Assembly: GCA_020847735.1 (NCBI GenBank)
Contig: JADLBL010000021.1
Coordinates: 62,001-126,000, forward strand
From: Candidatus Eisenbacteria bacterium
Lineage (GTDB): Bacteria > Eisenbacteria > RBG-16-71-46
Reading direction: 5' to 3'
Length of the DNA: 64,000 bases
Both the position numbers and the translations under genes were made by a program. The notes below the pieces were generated by a model, which saw only the letters and a list, made by a program, of their open reading frames with translations, did not search any database and was not told the DNA's origin. Positions 1 through 9,043 of this stretch are shown here, in pieces (the first letter of the stretch is position 1; each line of letters opens with the position of its first letter).

Positions 1-2
1 AC

Positions 3-1757
3 TACTGGGCGATCAACGACTACATGGACCTGTCGCTGTCGGGCGACTACTACCAGGCGCAGCCGGCGTGGGCGATCCGCGGCGAGGGCAACTACAAGCT
101 CCTGTACGCGTTCGACGGACGCTTCAACGGCCGCTTCGAGCACAACGACGCGACGCGGCGCGACGACTACGTGTTCGAGGCCGACCACCAGCAGGACCTG
201 ACGCCGCGCACCCGGCTCGTCGCCCGGGGCAACTTCACCTCGAGCCGCGACTACAGCGCCAGCCCGCTGTCGGGCGCGACGCTCGCGCAGCGGCTGAACC
301 GCTTCCTCAACTCGAGCGTCTCCGTTTCGCACAACGCCGACTGGGCGGCGTTCAACGGCGCCCTGAGCCGCATCCAGGACCTCGACGCGGACGAGGCGAT
401 CAAGGATCCCGACGGAACCGGCCCGCTGCACGGCCCGGACCCGGGCACGTTCGCGTCGCTGCCGAACCTGACGACCTCCACCCCGAGCTTCGCGTTCGTG
501 CTGCCGACCCGGACGCTCGGCAGCTGGGGGCTCTTCAAGGACACGAAGGCCGAGACCGCGCTCGCGACGACCTACTTCAGCCTGAGCGCGAACTTCCTCA
601 GCTACGGCACCCGCCGGGCGTTCGTCGCCGGGCGCACGTACCTGTACGACTCGCTCGGCGCGATCCGCGACTCGACGACCACCCTCGGCCAGCAGCGGAC
701 GCTCCGGCGGGGCTTCCAGACCTCGCTGTCGCTGTCCGACTCGCGCCGGCTGTGGGGCTGGCTCAACGCCTCGCCGACGCTGTCCAGCAACGCGGCGGTG
801 TTCGATTTCGACGAGCTCGGGCACCGCATCGTGCCGGCCGCGACGTGGTCGAGCCAGCTCGGGCTGAGCAGCACCTTCTACGGCACCTTCAAGCCGCCCG
901 TGCCGAAGCTCGCCGGCCTGCGCCACATCGTCACGCCGAGCGCGGCGGTCGTGTACAGCCCCGAGTTCAAGTCGCTGCAGTACCGCGACACGACCGGGAC
1001 GCTCCGGAACCGCTTCAACAGCTTCGGCGGCATCGGCGTCTCGGGCTTCGAGGCCGCCTACCTGCAGTTCGGCGTGGACCAGCGCTTCCAGCTCAAGTTC
1101 CGGGACGGTGACAAGATCACCCGGCTCGACAACCTGCTGTCGTGGATGACGAGCGGCACGTACGACTTCCTGTGGAGCAAACGGCACGCGCCCGGCACCC
1201 ACGCCTTCGGACCGCTCAACTCCTCGCTCGTCCTGCAGCCGCCGGGCATCGCCGCCGGCGCGCTGTCGAGCGTCGTGGACGTGTATTCGCCGCGGCCGCT
1301 GCGCACGCTGTCGTACAACATCGGCGTCAACCTGGCGAGCAGCGGCGTCCGGCGGCAGCCCGCCGCGCTGGCGGTGGACCAGACTCTGCGTTCCGATCAG
1401 CTGGTCTCCGACGACGACTTTCGCGAGTCGTGGCGGCTGTCGGTCGCGTATTCCTACAGCGGCGGCTACGCCGGCCCCTCGTGGAGCGCACAGAAGTCGG
1501 CGAACGCGGTGCTCGCCTACGAGCTCTCGCCCAACTGGAAGTTCGACTATTCGACCGCGCTCGACGTGACCCGCCGCCAGATCCTCTCGCAGCGCTTCAG
1601 CCTGACCCGCCGGCTGCACTGCTGGGACGCGGTCTTCACGCGCTCGTTCATTCCGGGCGGCGAGGCCGAGTACTACTTCCGGCTCGGGGTGCACGACCAG
1701 AAGGAGATCTACTTCGAACGCGGCACGCGCGTGCAGAGCTTTGGTGGCATCCAGTAG
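3..1757 (+). CDS. lptD: LPS-assembly protein LptD-like outer-membrane barrel, C-terminal part (5' end outside window)
   Basis: The frame is open from the window edge, so the gene begins upstream; 584 residues are visible. They look like the C-terminal beta-barrel of LptD (OstA), which inserts lipopolysaccharide into the outer leaflet of the outer membrane. The visible start, YWAINDYMDLSLSGDYY, resembles the family's 'YWAIND-MD' stretch. The rest is alternating polar/aromatic strands with Y/F/W-rich ends (ADHQQDLTPRTRLVARGNF, YYFRLGVHDQ), as in transmembrane barrels. The stop at 1757 is overlapped by the next gene. The fold and family call come from composition and strand pattern only. A related large surface barrel is possible but less likely. 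Confidence 0.75.
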   Translation, partial: YWAINDYMDLSLSGDYYQAQPAWAIRGEGNYKLLYAFDGRFNGRFEHNDATRRDDYVFEADHQQDLTPRTRLVARGNFTSSRDYSASPLSGATLAQRLNRFLNSSVSVSHNADWAAFNGALSRIQDLDADEAIKDPDGTGPLHGPDPGTFASLPNLTTSTPSFAFVLPTRTLGSWGLFKDTKAETALATTYFSLSANFLSYGTRRAFVAGRTYLYDSLGAIRDSTTTLGQQRTLRRGFQTSLSLSDSRRLWGWLNASPTLSSNAAVFDFDELGHRIVPAATWSSQLGLSSTFYGTFKPPVPKLAGLRHIVTPSAAVVYSPEFKSLQYRDTTGTLRNRFNSFGGIGVSGFEAAYLQFGVDQRFQLKFRDGDKITRLDNLLSWMTSGTYDFLWSKRHAPGTHAFGPLNSSLVLQPPGIAAGALSSVVDVYSPRPLRTLSYNIGVNLASSGVRRQPAALAVDQTLRSDQLVSDDDFRESWRLSVAYSYSGGYAGPSWSAQKSANAVLAYELSPNWKFDYSTALDVTRRQILSQRFSLTRRLHCWDAVFTRSFIPGGEAEYYFRLGVHDQKEIYFERGTRVQSFGGIQ

Positions 1758-3015
1758 CCGGGGGCGCGCGCGGCTCGCGTGCGACGCCTGCGCGGTCGGG
1801 GCATGGATCGGCCCGCTCCCGGCCCCGCGGGGCGCGGCCGGAGAGGACGGCGGGCGCGAAAGCCGCGACGCCTGGTGCGAGGCCTGCCAGCGCCCGCAGC
1901 TGCTGGCCGCGGGAGCGGCGCCGACCTGCCCGGCGTGCGGCGGCGCGCTGACGACGGGCGCGCCGCGCTTCGCCGAGCTGTGGGGCCGGCTTCAGCACCT
2001 CGACGCCACGCTCGCCGCCTGGGAGGGCGACGCCGGAGCGCTGATGGCGCTGCTGCCCGCGCGGCCGCGCTTCCTGACCGACCTGACGCCGCCGCCGGTG
2101 CGCGACGGCGACGCGCCGCCGCTGGCGGAGGCGCTGGCCGCCGCGGCGCGCGGCGCGTGGAGCGCGGTGCTCGCGGCCGGCGGGAGCGACGAGCCCCGAT
2201 CGCACGCGGCGCGCGCGATCGCGCGCGAGCGGCTCGGCGACCCGGGCGGCGCGCTCGAGGAGTGGACGAGGGCGCTGGCGCTGGCCGAGGACCCGCGGGC
2301 CCGGCTCGCGCGCGGCGCGCTGCACGCGAAGGCCGGGGACTGGGAGTCGGCGGCCGCCGACCTGCGGCTGGCCGGTGACGGCCGCGAGGCCCGTTGGAAC
2401 CGAGCCTCGCTCCGCGTGCACCGCGCAGTGCTCTCGACGCCCGGCCGGCCGGACGCGCAGGCCATCGCGGAGGCGCGTGCCGAGGCGGGCGCGGCGCCGG
2501 ATTACTGGAGCGAAGCCACCGTGGGCCGGCTGGCCTTCGCGCTGCTGGCCGAACGCACGCTCGCCCGGCGCGAGGGCGGCGAGCTGGGCGATCCCGACCT
2601 GGTCTCGCTGCGCGAGGGCGAGGACCTGCTCGAGCACTCGACCTTCTGGGACCGCGCCCTGGTTCTGGCCGCCTGGGCGCGCCTCGGGCCGGAGGGCGCT
2701 GGCGACGCGGCGCGCGTGGCGCAGCCACTGGCTCGCGAGCTGGCCGCGGCGCTGCTCGCCGAGCCGCCGATGCGGGGGGCCGCGCTCGCGGACGCGAACG
2801 CGGCCGTGGCGGGCGCCTGGGACGCGATCGCCGCCTTCGAGCCGCGCGCGGCGCGCGCCGCCATCGCGCCATGGCTCGCCCATCCCGCGCTGCGCCGCTA
2901 CCGGCTGCCGTGTGCCGCGTGCGGGCGGGGCTCGATCGGGCTCGAAGCCTGGGACGACGCGGCCGGAGAGGCCGAAGGGGCCGGGGGCGCGGGCGCCGCG
3001 GTTCCGCCCGTGTAA
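1741..3015 (+). CDS. Zinc-ribbon and helical-repeat protein of unknown function
   Basis: A 424-residue product overlapping the end of the lptD-like gene by 17 bases. The first usable starts are TTG 1741 and GTG 1744; both are weak, and no later start keeps the first Cys pair. CxxC pairs at C14/C17, C46/C49 and C63/C66 look like zinc ribbons, and another CxxC (CAACG) lies near residue 390. The middle is Ala/Arg/Glu-rich helix resembling degenerate TPRs (GDPGGALEEWTRALALAEDP). There is no signal peptide, so a cytoplasmic location is likely. The overlap suggests translational coupling to lptD. I do not recognise the family. Confidence 0.6.
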   Translation: MVASSSRGRARLACDACAVGAWIGPLPAPRGAAGEDGGRESRDAWCEACQRPQLLAAGAAPTCPACGGALTTGAPRFAELWGRLQHLDATLAAWEGDAGALMALLPARPRFLTDLTPPPVRDGDAPPLAEALAAAARGAWSAVLAAGGSDEPRSHAARAIARERLGDPGGALEEWTRALALAEDPRARLARGALHAKAGDWESAAADLRLAGDGREARWNRASLRVHRAVLSTPGRPDAQAIAEARAEAGAAPDYWSEATVGRLAFALLAERTLARREGGELGDPDLVSLREGEDLLEHSTFWDRALVLAAWARLGPEGAGDAARVAQPLARELAAALLAEPPMRGAALADANAAVAGAWDAIAAFEPRAARAAIAPWLAHPALRRYRLPCAACGRGSIGLEAWDDAAGEAEGAGGAGAAVPPV

Positions 3016-3102
3016 GGTTCCGGCCTAGGAGGCGTCGGCCGTGGCGGGAGAGGAATCCCCACCCGAAGCACGCGACTCCAACCGGTACGGAAAGGTCCGA
3101 TC

Positions 3103-5427
3103 ATGTCCTTCGTTCCCCTGCAGACCCTGCGCCGCGAAACCCAGACGCCGCCTCCGGTGGTGGACACCGTGCGCCTGCGCGTCTCCGGCATGCACTGCGC
3201 CTCGTGCGTCGCCCGCGTCGAATCGGCGCTCGCTTCGGTGCCGGGCGTCGCTTCCGCGGCGGTCAACCTCGCCACGCATCGCGCCGAAGTCGGGCTCGCG
3301 GGCGTGGTGGACGCCGGGGCGCTGACGGCCGCCGTCCGCGGCGCCGGCTACGATGCGCACGTCGTCAGCACCCCGGTCGCCGACGACGCCGAGCGGCGCG
3401 AGCGCGACCTCGAGGTGCGGGACGTGCGCCGCCGCTTCGCCATTGGGCTCGGATTCGGCGCGGTCGTGTTCGTGCTCGCGCACGTGGACCTGGTCCTGCC
3501 CGGGCTGCTGCGCCTGCGGGGCGACACGTCGAACCTGCTGCAGCTGCTGTTCACGATTCCGGTCCAGTTCGTCGCCGGCTGGGGATTCGTGCGCGGCATG
3601 GTGAAGGGTTTCGCCCGCCGCGCCCCGGACATGGACACGCTCGTCGGCCTCGGCACGCTGACGGCCTTCACCTACTCGGCGGTCGCCACGCTGTGGCCGG
3701 CCGCCGTCGGCGAGCATCACGGCGCGCACGTGTACTTCGACACCGCGGTCACCATCGTCGTGCTCATCCTGCTCGGGCGGCTGCTCGAAGCGCGCGCGAA
3801 GGCCCGCGCCTCGCGCGCCATGCGCGCGCTGCTCGACCTGCAGCCGCGGACCGCGCGGCGGTTGCGCGATGCCGCGGACACGGCGGGCGAGGACGTGCCG
3901 CTCGACGCGGTGCGGTCGGGCGACCTGCTGATGGTGCGGCCGGGCGAGCGCGTGCCTGTGGACGGCGTGCTCGAGGACGGCCGCTCGGCCGTGGACCAGA
4001 GCATGCTGACCGGCGAGAGCATCCCGGTCGAGGTCGGGCCCGGCTCGCGCGTGACCGGCGCGACGCTCAACGGCACCGGCGCGTTCCGCATGCGCGCCGA
4101 TCGCGTCGGCGCGGATTCCATGCTCATGCAGATCGTGGCCATGGTGGACCGGGCCCAGTCGAGCAAGGCGGCCGTCCAGTCGCTGGCCGACCGGATCGCC
4201 GCCGTGTTCGTGCCCGCGGTGATCGCGATCGCGCTGCTCGCGTTCGTCGTCTGGCTCGCGACCGGCGCCGGCCTGACCACGGCGCTGCTGCGGCTGGTCG
4301 CGGTGCTGATCGTCGCCTGCCCGTGCGCGCTCGGCCTCGCGACCCCGACGGCGATCATCGTCGGCACGGGCAGGGGGGCGGAACTGGGCGTGCTGGTGCG
4401 CGACGCGCGCGCGCTCGAGGCGGCGGCAGGCGTCGGCGCGGTGGTGTTCGACAAGACCGGCACGCTGACGCGTGGCGCGCCGCAGCTCACCGACGTGGTG
4501 ACGGCGCCGGGCGTGGATGAGGTCCGGCTGCTGCGCGCCGCCGCGACCGCCGAGGCGCGCAGCGAGCACCCGCTGGCGACCTCGGTCGTGCGCGGTGCGC
4601 GCGAGCGCGGCGTCGAGCCGCTCGAGACGGAGGACTTCGGCGCCACGCCGGGCCGCGGCGTGTGGGCGCTCGCGGGCGGGCGCGCGCTCGTCGCCGGGCG
4701 AGGGGCGATGCTCGCCGACTACGGCGCCGACGACTCGCCACTGGCGCGCGAGCGCGAGTCGCTCGAATCGCGCGGGCGCAGCGTCGTGGCGGTCGCCGAG
4801 AACGGCGAACTGCTCGGCCTGCTCGGGCTCGCGGACACGCCGCGCCCGGACGCCGCGGCGACGATCGCGGCGCTCGGCCGCGACGGGCTCGAGGTCTGGC
4901 TCGTCACCGGCGACCACGCGCGCACCGCGCAGGCGATCGCCGACGGCGCCGGCATCGCCCGCGAGCGCGTGCTGGCGGACGTCCTGCCGGCCGACAAGCG
5001 GGCGAAGGTTTCGTGGTTGCAGGCGCAGGGCCGCCGCGTGGCGATGGTCGGCGACGGACTCAACGACGCGCCGGCGCTCGCGCAGGCCGACGTCGGGCTG
5101 GCCATGGCCAGCGGCACGGACGTGGCGATGGAGGCGAGCGGCATCACGCTGGTGCGCGGCGAGCTGATGGCCGTGCGCGACGCGCTCCGGCTCGCGCGCC
5201 GCACGATGCAGGTGATTCGCCAGAACCTGTTCTGGGCGTTCGCCTACAACGTCGTCCTGATCCCGGTCGCCGCCGGCGTGCTCGCGCCGCTGCTGGCGGG
5301 CAACGGCCCCGGCGGCCCGCTGTGGGGCTGGCGGGGCACGCTGCACCCGATGCTCGCCTCGCTGGCGATGGCCCTGTCCAGCGTCAGCGTCGTCACGTCG
5401 TCGCTGCGCCTGAGGCGATTCTCCTGA
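3103..5427 (+). CDS. copA: Copper-translocating P1B-type ATPase CopA
   Basis: 774 residues, full length for the family; exports Cu(I) from the cytoplasm using ATP. In order: an N-terminal heavy-metal-associated domain with GMHCASC (residues 29-35), transmembrane helices, the actuator-domain TGES (302-305), the membrane metal site CPC (406-408) in [12 protein letters not shown], the phosphorylated Asp450 in DKTGTLT, the HP dipeptide at 489 in SEHPLA, and the hinge GDGLND (650-655). The CPC site and single HMA domain are typical of CopA rather than Zn/Cd pumps. ATG 3103 keeps the HMA domain complete. A cupredoxin-like lipoprotein gene follows 115 bases later on the same strand, supporting a role in copper handling. 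Confidence 0.95.
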   Translation: MSFVPLQTLRRETQTPPPVVDTVRLRVSGMHCASCVARVESALASVPGVASAAVNLATHRAEVGLAGVVDAGALTAAVRGAGYDAHVVSTPVADDAERRERDLEVRDVRRRFAIGLGFGAVVFVLAHVDLVLPGLLRLRGDTSNLLQLLFTIPVQFVAGWGFVRGMVKGFARRAPDMDTLVGLGTLTAFTYSAVATLWPAAVGEHHGAHVYFDTAVTIVVLILLGRLLEARAKARASRAMRALLDLQPRTARRLRDAADTAGEDVPLDAVRSGDLLMVRPGERVPVDGVLEDGRSAVDQSMLTGESIPVEVGPGSRVTGATLNGTGAFRMRADRVGADSMLMQIVAMVDRAQSSKAAVQSLADRIAAVFVPAVIAIALLAFVVWLATGAGLTTALLRLVAVLIVACPCALGLATPTAIIVGTGRGAELGVLVRDARALEAAAGVGAVVFDKTGTLTRGAPQLTDVVTAPGVDEVRLLRAAATAEARSEHPLATSVVRGARERGVEPLETEDFGATPGRGVWALAGGRALVAGRGAMLADYGADDSPLARERESLESRGRSVVAVAENGELLGLLGLADTPRPDAAATIAALGRDGLEVWLVTGDHARTAQAIADGAGIARERVLADVLPADKRAKVSWLQAQGRRVAMVGDGLNDAPALAQADVGLAMASGTDVAMEASGITLVRGELMAVRDALRLARRTMQVIRQNLFWAFAYNVVLIPVAAGVLAPLLAGNGPGGPLWGWRGTLHPMLASLAMALSSVSVVTSSLRLRRFS

Positions 5428-5542
5428 GGATCGTGCGCGGACGCCGGCGGGAATGCTATCGTCCGCGCCGGACGTCCGCCGCGCACCGCGCGGCGCTTCC
5501 GACCCACGCAAGGCCGCGCGCGGCGCGGCGGGAGGTGGTGGC

Positions 5543-5881
5543 ATGAAGCGAACACTCGCCGGCATGGCGGCCCTCGCCGCGGCGCTCCTGCTCGCCGGCT
5601 GTGCGGCCTCGAACGGTCCGAAGGAGATCCAGGTCAAGGCCAGCGCGGACGGGTTCGAACCCGCCCGGGTCTCGTTCAAGGCCGGGCAGCCCGCGGTGCT
5701 GATCATCACGCGCACCGACGACGCGACCTGCGCGACCGAGGCCATCTTCGTCGAGACCGGGCTCAAGTACGACCTGCCGCTCAACGAGGCGGTGCGGATC
5801 AGCATCCCGACCGACAAGCCCGCCACGTTCCACTACGCCTGCGGCATGAACATGTACAAGGGCGAGGTGGCGGTGAAGTAG
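5543..5881 (+). CDS. Cupredoxin-like lipoprotein (probable copper-binding)
   Basis: 112 residues starting at ATG 5543, behind a good ribosome site (GGAGGTGG). The N-terminus is a lipoprotein signal with lipobox LLAGC at about residues 16-20. The mature part reads as a compact cupredoxin-like beta-sandwich (IQVKASADGFEPARVSFKAG). Candidate metal ligands are a Cys in DATCATEAIF and the H-x-x-C-G-M-x-M cluster in FHYACGMNMYKG near the C-terminus. Cys plus CGMxM is the pattern of the small cupredoxin domains that accompany copper ATPases. It follows copA on the same strand and probably sits on the periplasmic side, receiving or buffering the exported copper; that role is inferred. Confidence 0.8.
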   Translation: MKRTLAGMAALAAALLLAGCAASNGPKEIQVKASADGFEPARVSFKAGQPAVLIITRTDDATCATEAIFVETGLKYDLPLNEAVRISIPTDKPATFHYACGMNMYKGEVAVK

Positions 5882-5939
5882 GAGCGCGACAGCTCGAGGC
5901 GGACCGGCCGCGGACCGTGCGCGCTCAGGGCCGGCGTCG

Positions 5940-6761
5940 CTACGCCAGCCCCCAGTCGTCCAGCTCGTCCTCGTCGAGGCCCATCAGGTGGCCGACCTCG
6001 TGCCGGACGGTGATGCGGATCTCCTGCTCCAACTCCTCGCGGTCGCTGCACGAGCGAAGCAGGTTGCGACGGAACAGGTAGATCGCGCCCGGCGCCTCGG
6101 GAGGCTCCGAGGTCGAGCGGGCGAAGATGTGCCGGCCCGCGAACAACCCCAGCAGGTCGGGAGTGAGCGGCGGCTCCTCTCCGGTGAGCATCGTGCGATC
6201 GGGCAGGTCCTGGACCAGGACCGGCAGTTCGTCGAGCTTCGCCCGGACCGGCTTCGGCAGCTCTGCGACGGCCTTCTCGACGAGCTCGTCGAACTCCCCG
6301 GCCGGCACCTCGAGCGCCGGCGGAAAGCCTTCCGGGTCGATCTCCTGCGCCTGCGTGGCGGCGGCCGCGGCGCCCTCGGGATCGCCGAGATGTTCCTTCA
6401 CCCGCGACAGCAGATCCCAGGCGTGCGCGTAGTCGGGGTGGATCGCGAGCGAGCGTTCGGCGTCGGCGAGCGCCTCCTCGAAGCGGACGAGGTCGTAGTG
6501 CGCGGCGGCGCGCAGGTAGAAGTAATGGGCGGGGTCGGCCGAGCGTTCCGCGCCGTTGAGCGAGGCGAGCGCTCGGGCCGCTTCGCCCTCCTCCAGGTGG
6601 AGCGTGGCGTCCACGATCCTCAGGTCGGGCTGGCGAGGGCGCTTGCGCAGCAAAGCGTCGAGCGCGACGCGGGCCTCGTCGAGTTCGCCTTCGTCCATGA
6701 GATCGTGGATGCGCTCGACCTGGACCCAGTCGAGTTCGCTGAGCGCGTCGTAGGAGGCCAT
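5940..6761 (-). CDS. TPR protein with C-terminal zincin-type metallopeptidase domain
   Basis: 273 residues with two parts. Residues about 15-140 are tetratricopeptide-like helices (ALADAERSLAIHPDYAHAWD). The C-terminal half is a small zincin-like metallopeptidase with the zinc motif HEVGHLMGLDEDEL starting at His254, together with upstream IYLFRRNLL and RITVRHEVGH segments typical of the PF06262 'metallopeptidase family'. No signal peptide, so it is probably cytoplasmic. It converges on the cupredoxin gene. In this family the zincin domain usually stands alone; the TPR fusion probably supplies substrate recruitment. The true substrate is unknown. Confidence 0.8.
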   Translation of the reverse strand: MASYDALSELDWVQVERIHDLMDEGELDEARVALDALLRKRPRQPDLRIVDATLHLEEGEAARALASLNGAERSADPAHYFYLRAAAHYDLVRFEEALADAERSLAIHPDYAHAWDLLSRVKEHLGDPEGAAAAATQAQEIDPEGFPPALEVPAGEFDELVEKAVAELPKPVRAKLDELPVLVQDLPDRTMLTGEEPPLTPDLLGLFAGRHIFARSTSEPPEAPGAIYLFRRNLLRSCSDREELEQEIRITVRHEVGHLMGLDEDELDDWGLA

Positions 6762-6904
6762 GGGGCGGTGACACTAGCGCGGACGCTTCCCGAACCGCCA
6801 GCCGGGAGTGCCGCCGCGCGACGGCGCCGGTCGCGAGCGGCGTCGCGCGGAGGCTCTGCTACAGTGCCCGTCGGACCCCGCGAAGTCCGCGAGGAGGAGG
6901 CTGC

Positions 6905-7198
6905 ATGACCCAGACCCGCACGTTGAACCGCCTGCGCCGGCAGCACTGGCGCTCGCTCGAGAAGCTCTGCCGCGAGGCCTACCAGGACGGCATCGAAGCC
7001 GGGCTCGCCCGCGCCCACGGACAGCGCCGGCGCGGGCGGACGATCCGCGCCGACGCGACGGTCGAGGGCCTCGTCCGGCTCATCGAGCGCCACTTCGGGC
7101 TCGACCGCTACGGTTTCGAGGTTCGAATCGTGCATGCCGCCTCGGGCCGCCGGGTTCCCGGCGCGAGTCTCCTGCGGCCGTTCCGCATCGAGGACTGA
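6905..7198 (+). CDS. Small basic hypothetical protein
   Basis: 97 residues from ATG 6905, preceded by a strong ribosome site (GGAGGAGG). It is Arg-rich in the first half (RLRRQHWRSLEKLCREAYQ, GQRRRGRT) and more globular in the second (IERHFGLDRYGFEVRIVHA). No signal peptide or membrane segment. A possible -10 hexamer, TACAGT at 6860, lies just upstream. I do not recognise a family; an RNA- or DNA-associated role is possible from the charge but unsupported. Confidence 0.6.
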   Translation: MTQTRTLNRLRRQHWRSLEKLCREAYQDGIEAGLARAHGQRRRGRTIRADATVEGLVRLIERHFGLDRYGFEVRIVHAASGRRVPGASLLRPFRIED

Positions 7199-7319
7199 GC
7201 TGGTCGCTCCTGTGCTCACGAGGCAGGCGAGGCGGCCCCGGGGAGCCGGCGAACCCCGCGGCGCGAAGGACGGGCCCTGTCCAGACCCCGCCAAGTCACC
7301 TTCCGGTCGGGCTCGACTC

Positions 7320-7349
7320 TTGACCGGGGCGGGGCCGTCTCCCTAGACT
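7320..7349 (+). promoter_or_regulatory. Predicted sigma70-like promoter of the selenocytochrome gene
   Basis: TTGACC (7320-7325), an 18-base spacer and TAGACT (7344-7349) fit a housekeeping promoter about 65 bases before ATG 7414. The same box pair occurs before other genes here. Sequence match only. Confidence 0.5.
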
Positions 7350-7413
7350 TCCCCGCAACTTCCGTTCGCGCGGCGTGACCGCCCCCTTTCCTCCTTCGGA
7401 GAACACCCCGCTC

Positions 7414-8841
7414 ATGAAGTCGCTCGCCGTTCGCCTGACCGCGCTGCTCGTCGCCCTCGTCACGATGGCGATGCTGGCCGGTGCGGCCTCCAGGTCCGCG
7501 AAGATCCTCGAGCCCGACAAGCTGGTCATCCTGTCCACGACCGACGTCAAGGGCAAGACCAGTCCCTGCGGCTGACACACGCCCAAAGGGGGCCTCGCCC
7601 GGCGGGCGAGTTTCGTTGACAGCATCGCGGTCCAGTACGGCCAGTATCTGCTCGTGGACAACGGCTTCTTCTTCCCCGAGGCCGAGGACTGGGAGCAGGA
7701 CGCCTGGTTCCTCATGGACGCCATGAAGCTCCTGCACACCGACGCCGTGAACGTGAGCGAGAAGGAGCTTCGCTACGGCCGCAGCTTCCTGCTCGCGAAC
7801 TGGAAGCGGTCGAAGCTGCCGCTGGTGTCCGCGAACCTGTGGGACAAGACCACCGGCAGGACGCTGGTGGACCCGTACGTGATCGTGAAGAAGGGCACGG
7901 TGACGGTCGGCATCTTCGGCGTGACCAGCGACAAGGTGGACCTCGGCATGTCGCGCGATTCGCTGAAGGTTTCCGACCCGACCGAGGCCGCGAAGCGCAC
8001 CGTCGCGGAGCTGCGCAAGAAGGGCGCGACGGTCGTGGTGCTGCTCTCGCAGCTGGGCAAGGTCGAGAGCGAGGATCTCGTCGCCACCGTGGACGGCATT
8101 GACGCGGTCATCGTCGGGCGCAACATCGCCGTGATGCCCAAGGGTCGGCTCATCAAGAACACCATCGCCTGCTACGGCGGCGAGCAGGGCCAGTACATCG
8201 GCCGGACGATCCTCACGCTCGACGCGCAGAAGAAGATGGTCAATGGCGACTGCGAGACCTTCCTGCTCGGTCCCGAAGTGGGCGAGAAGCCCGAGATCCT
8301 CGCGCTCGTCAAGAGCTTCGAGGACGCGTTCAACGACTTCCTGCGCAAGAAGGAGAAGGAAAAGCAGGTGGCGACCGACGCGGCCCGGCTCGAGGGCGGC
8401 GCGGAGACGGCGGTGGACCACTACGTCGGCGACCAGGTCTGCCAGCGCTGCCACCAGGCCGAGTACGACCAGTGGAAGACGACGCTGCACGCGAAGGCCT
8501 GGCAGACGCTCGTGGACGTGAAGAAGGACGCGGACACCGAATGCATCAAGTGCCACGTCGTCGGCTACCAGCAACCCGGCGGCTTCCGGACCGGCGACGA
8601 CGCGGCGAAGCTCGGCAACGTCCAGTGCGAGGTCTGCCACGGCATGGGCACGCAGCACGAGGCCTATCCCGCGCAGGCGCGAAAGATCACCGAGGCGACG
8701 TGCAAGCAGTGCCACACCACGGACAACAGCCCGACGTTCGACTTCGCGACCTACGAGCCGCACATCCTGCACCGCGTGCCGGCGGACCTGCCCAAGCTGC
8801 CGGACAATCCGAACAAGGCGAAGATGATGCAGGGCCACTGA
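7414..8841 (+). CDS. Periplasmic tetraheme cytochrome c with UshA-like N-domain; predicted selenoprotein (in-frame TGA = Sec54)
   Basis: 475 residues if TGA 7573-7575 is read as selenocysteine. ATG 7414 opens a signal peptide (MKSLAVRLTALLVALVTMAM). Next comes a metallophosphatase/5'-nucleotidase-like domain: ILSTTDVKGKTSPCG, then Sec54, then HTPKGGLARR, with NANLWD- and VGIFGVTS-type strands after it. Related cytochrome-linked domains carry PCGC followed by GGLARR, so the TGA sits exactly at the second Cys (CGC to CGU). The C-terminal third has four heme sites: CQRCH (343), CIKCH (377), CEVCH (405) and CKQCH (430). The frame is clean on both sides of the TGA. Stopping there would leave a 53-residue stub, and a restart at GTG 7654 would give a heme protein without an export signal. 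A SECIS-like hairpin follows. The alternative is a nonsense mutation or base error. It probably transfers electrons in the periplasm; the substrate is unknown. Confidence 0.8.
7573..7610 (+). promoter_or_regulatory. In-frame UGA and bacterial SECIS-like hairpin
   Basis: Directly after the UGA (7573-7575) the mRNA can form a perfect 7-bp stem, 7594-7600 with 7604-7610, capped by loop GGC (7601-7603). The loop begins 25 bases after the UGA. Bacterial selenocysteine insertion elements lie within the coding region just downstream of the UGA, with a G-containing apical loop roughly 16-37 bases away, so position and loop G fit. The three-base loop is at the small end; opening the top C-G pair would give a five-base loop. 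Confidence 0.6.
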
Positions 8842-8854
8842 GCCCGCGGCGGGA

Positions 8855-8888
8855 CGACGGCCCCCGGACATGCGTCCGGGGGCCGTCG
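8855..8888 (+). terminator. Long GC-rich hairpin terminator
   Basis: A perfect 15-bp inverted repeat (8855-8869 with 8874-8888) with an ATGC loop, starting 14 bases after the cytochrome stop and followed by a weak CTTTGATT tract. It likely ends that transcription unit. Confidence 0.7.
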
Positions 8889-8912
8889 CGCTTTGATTCG
8901 CCCGCGCCGGCC

Positions 8913-8942
8913 TTGACGCGCCCGAGCGGGGCCGCCTAGTTT
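8913..8942 (+). promoter_or_regulatory. Predicted promoter of the transsulfuration operon
   Basis: TTGACG (8913-8918), an 18-base spacer and TAGTTT (8937-8942), about 100 bases before the cystathionine beta-synthase start and just after the preceding terminator hairpin. Confidence 0.45.
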
Positions 8943-9043
8943 GTCGCCCGGCCCAGAGCACGCGGCCCCGCCTCCTTCCTCGCGGGGTGCGCCGGCCGAC
9001 TCCGACGCCTCATCCCTCCCGCGCAAACCTCAGCGAGGCTCCC

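Noticed and set aside
3025-5826. A 933-codon minus-strand frame over copA
   Set aside because: Copper ATPase motifs on the plus strand are complete; the antisense product is low-complexity and without motifs.
5882-5926. GAGCGCG/CGCGCTC inverted repeat between cupredoxin and zincin genes
   Set aside because: A 31-base loop makes it a weak hairpin; not reported as a terminator.
7573-7575. The TGA as an ordinary stop or pseudogene mutation
   Set aside because: Downstream frame, hemes and family spacing are intact, the stop replaces a family Cys, and a SECIS-like hairpin follows. A base error remains possible, and I state it as the refuting test.
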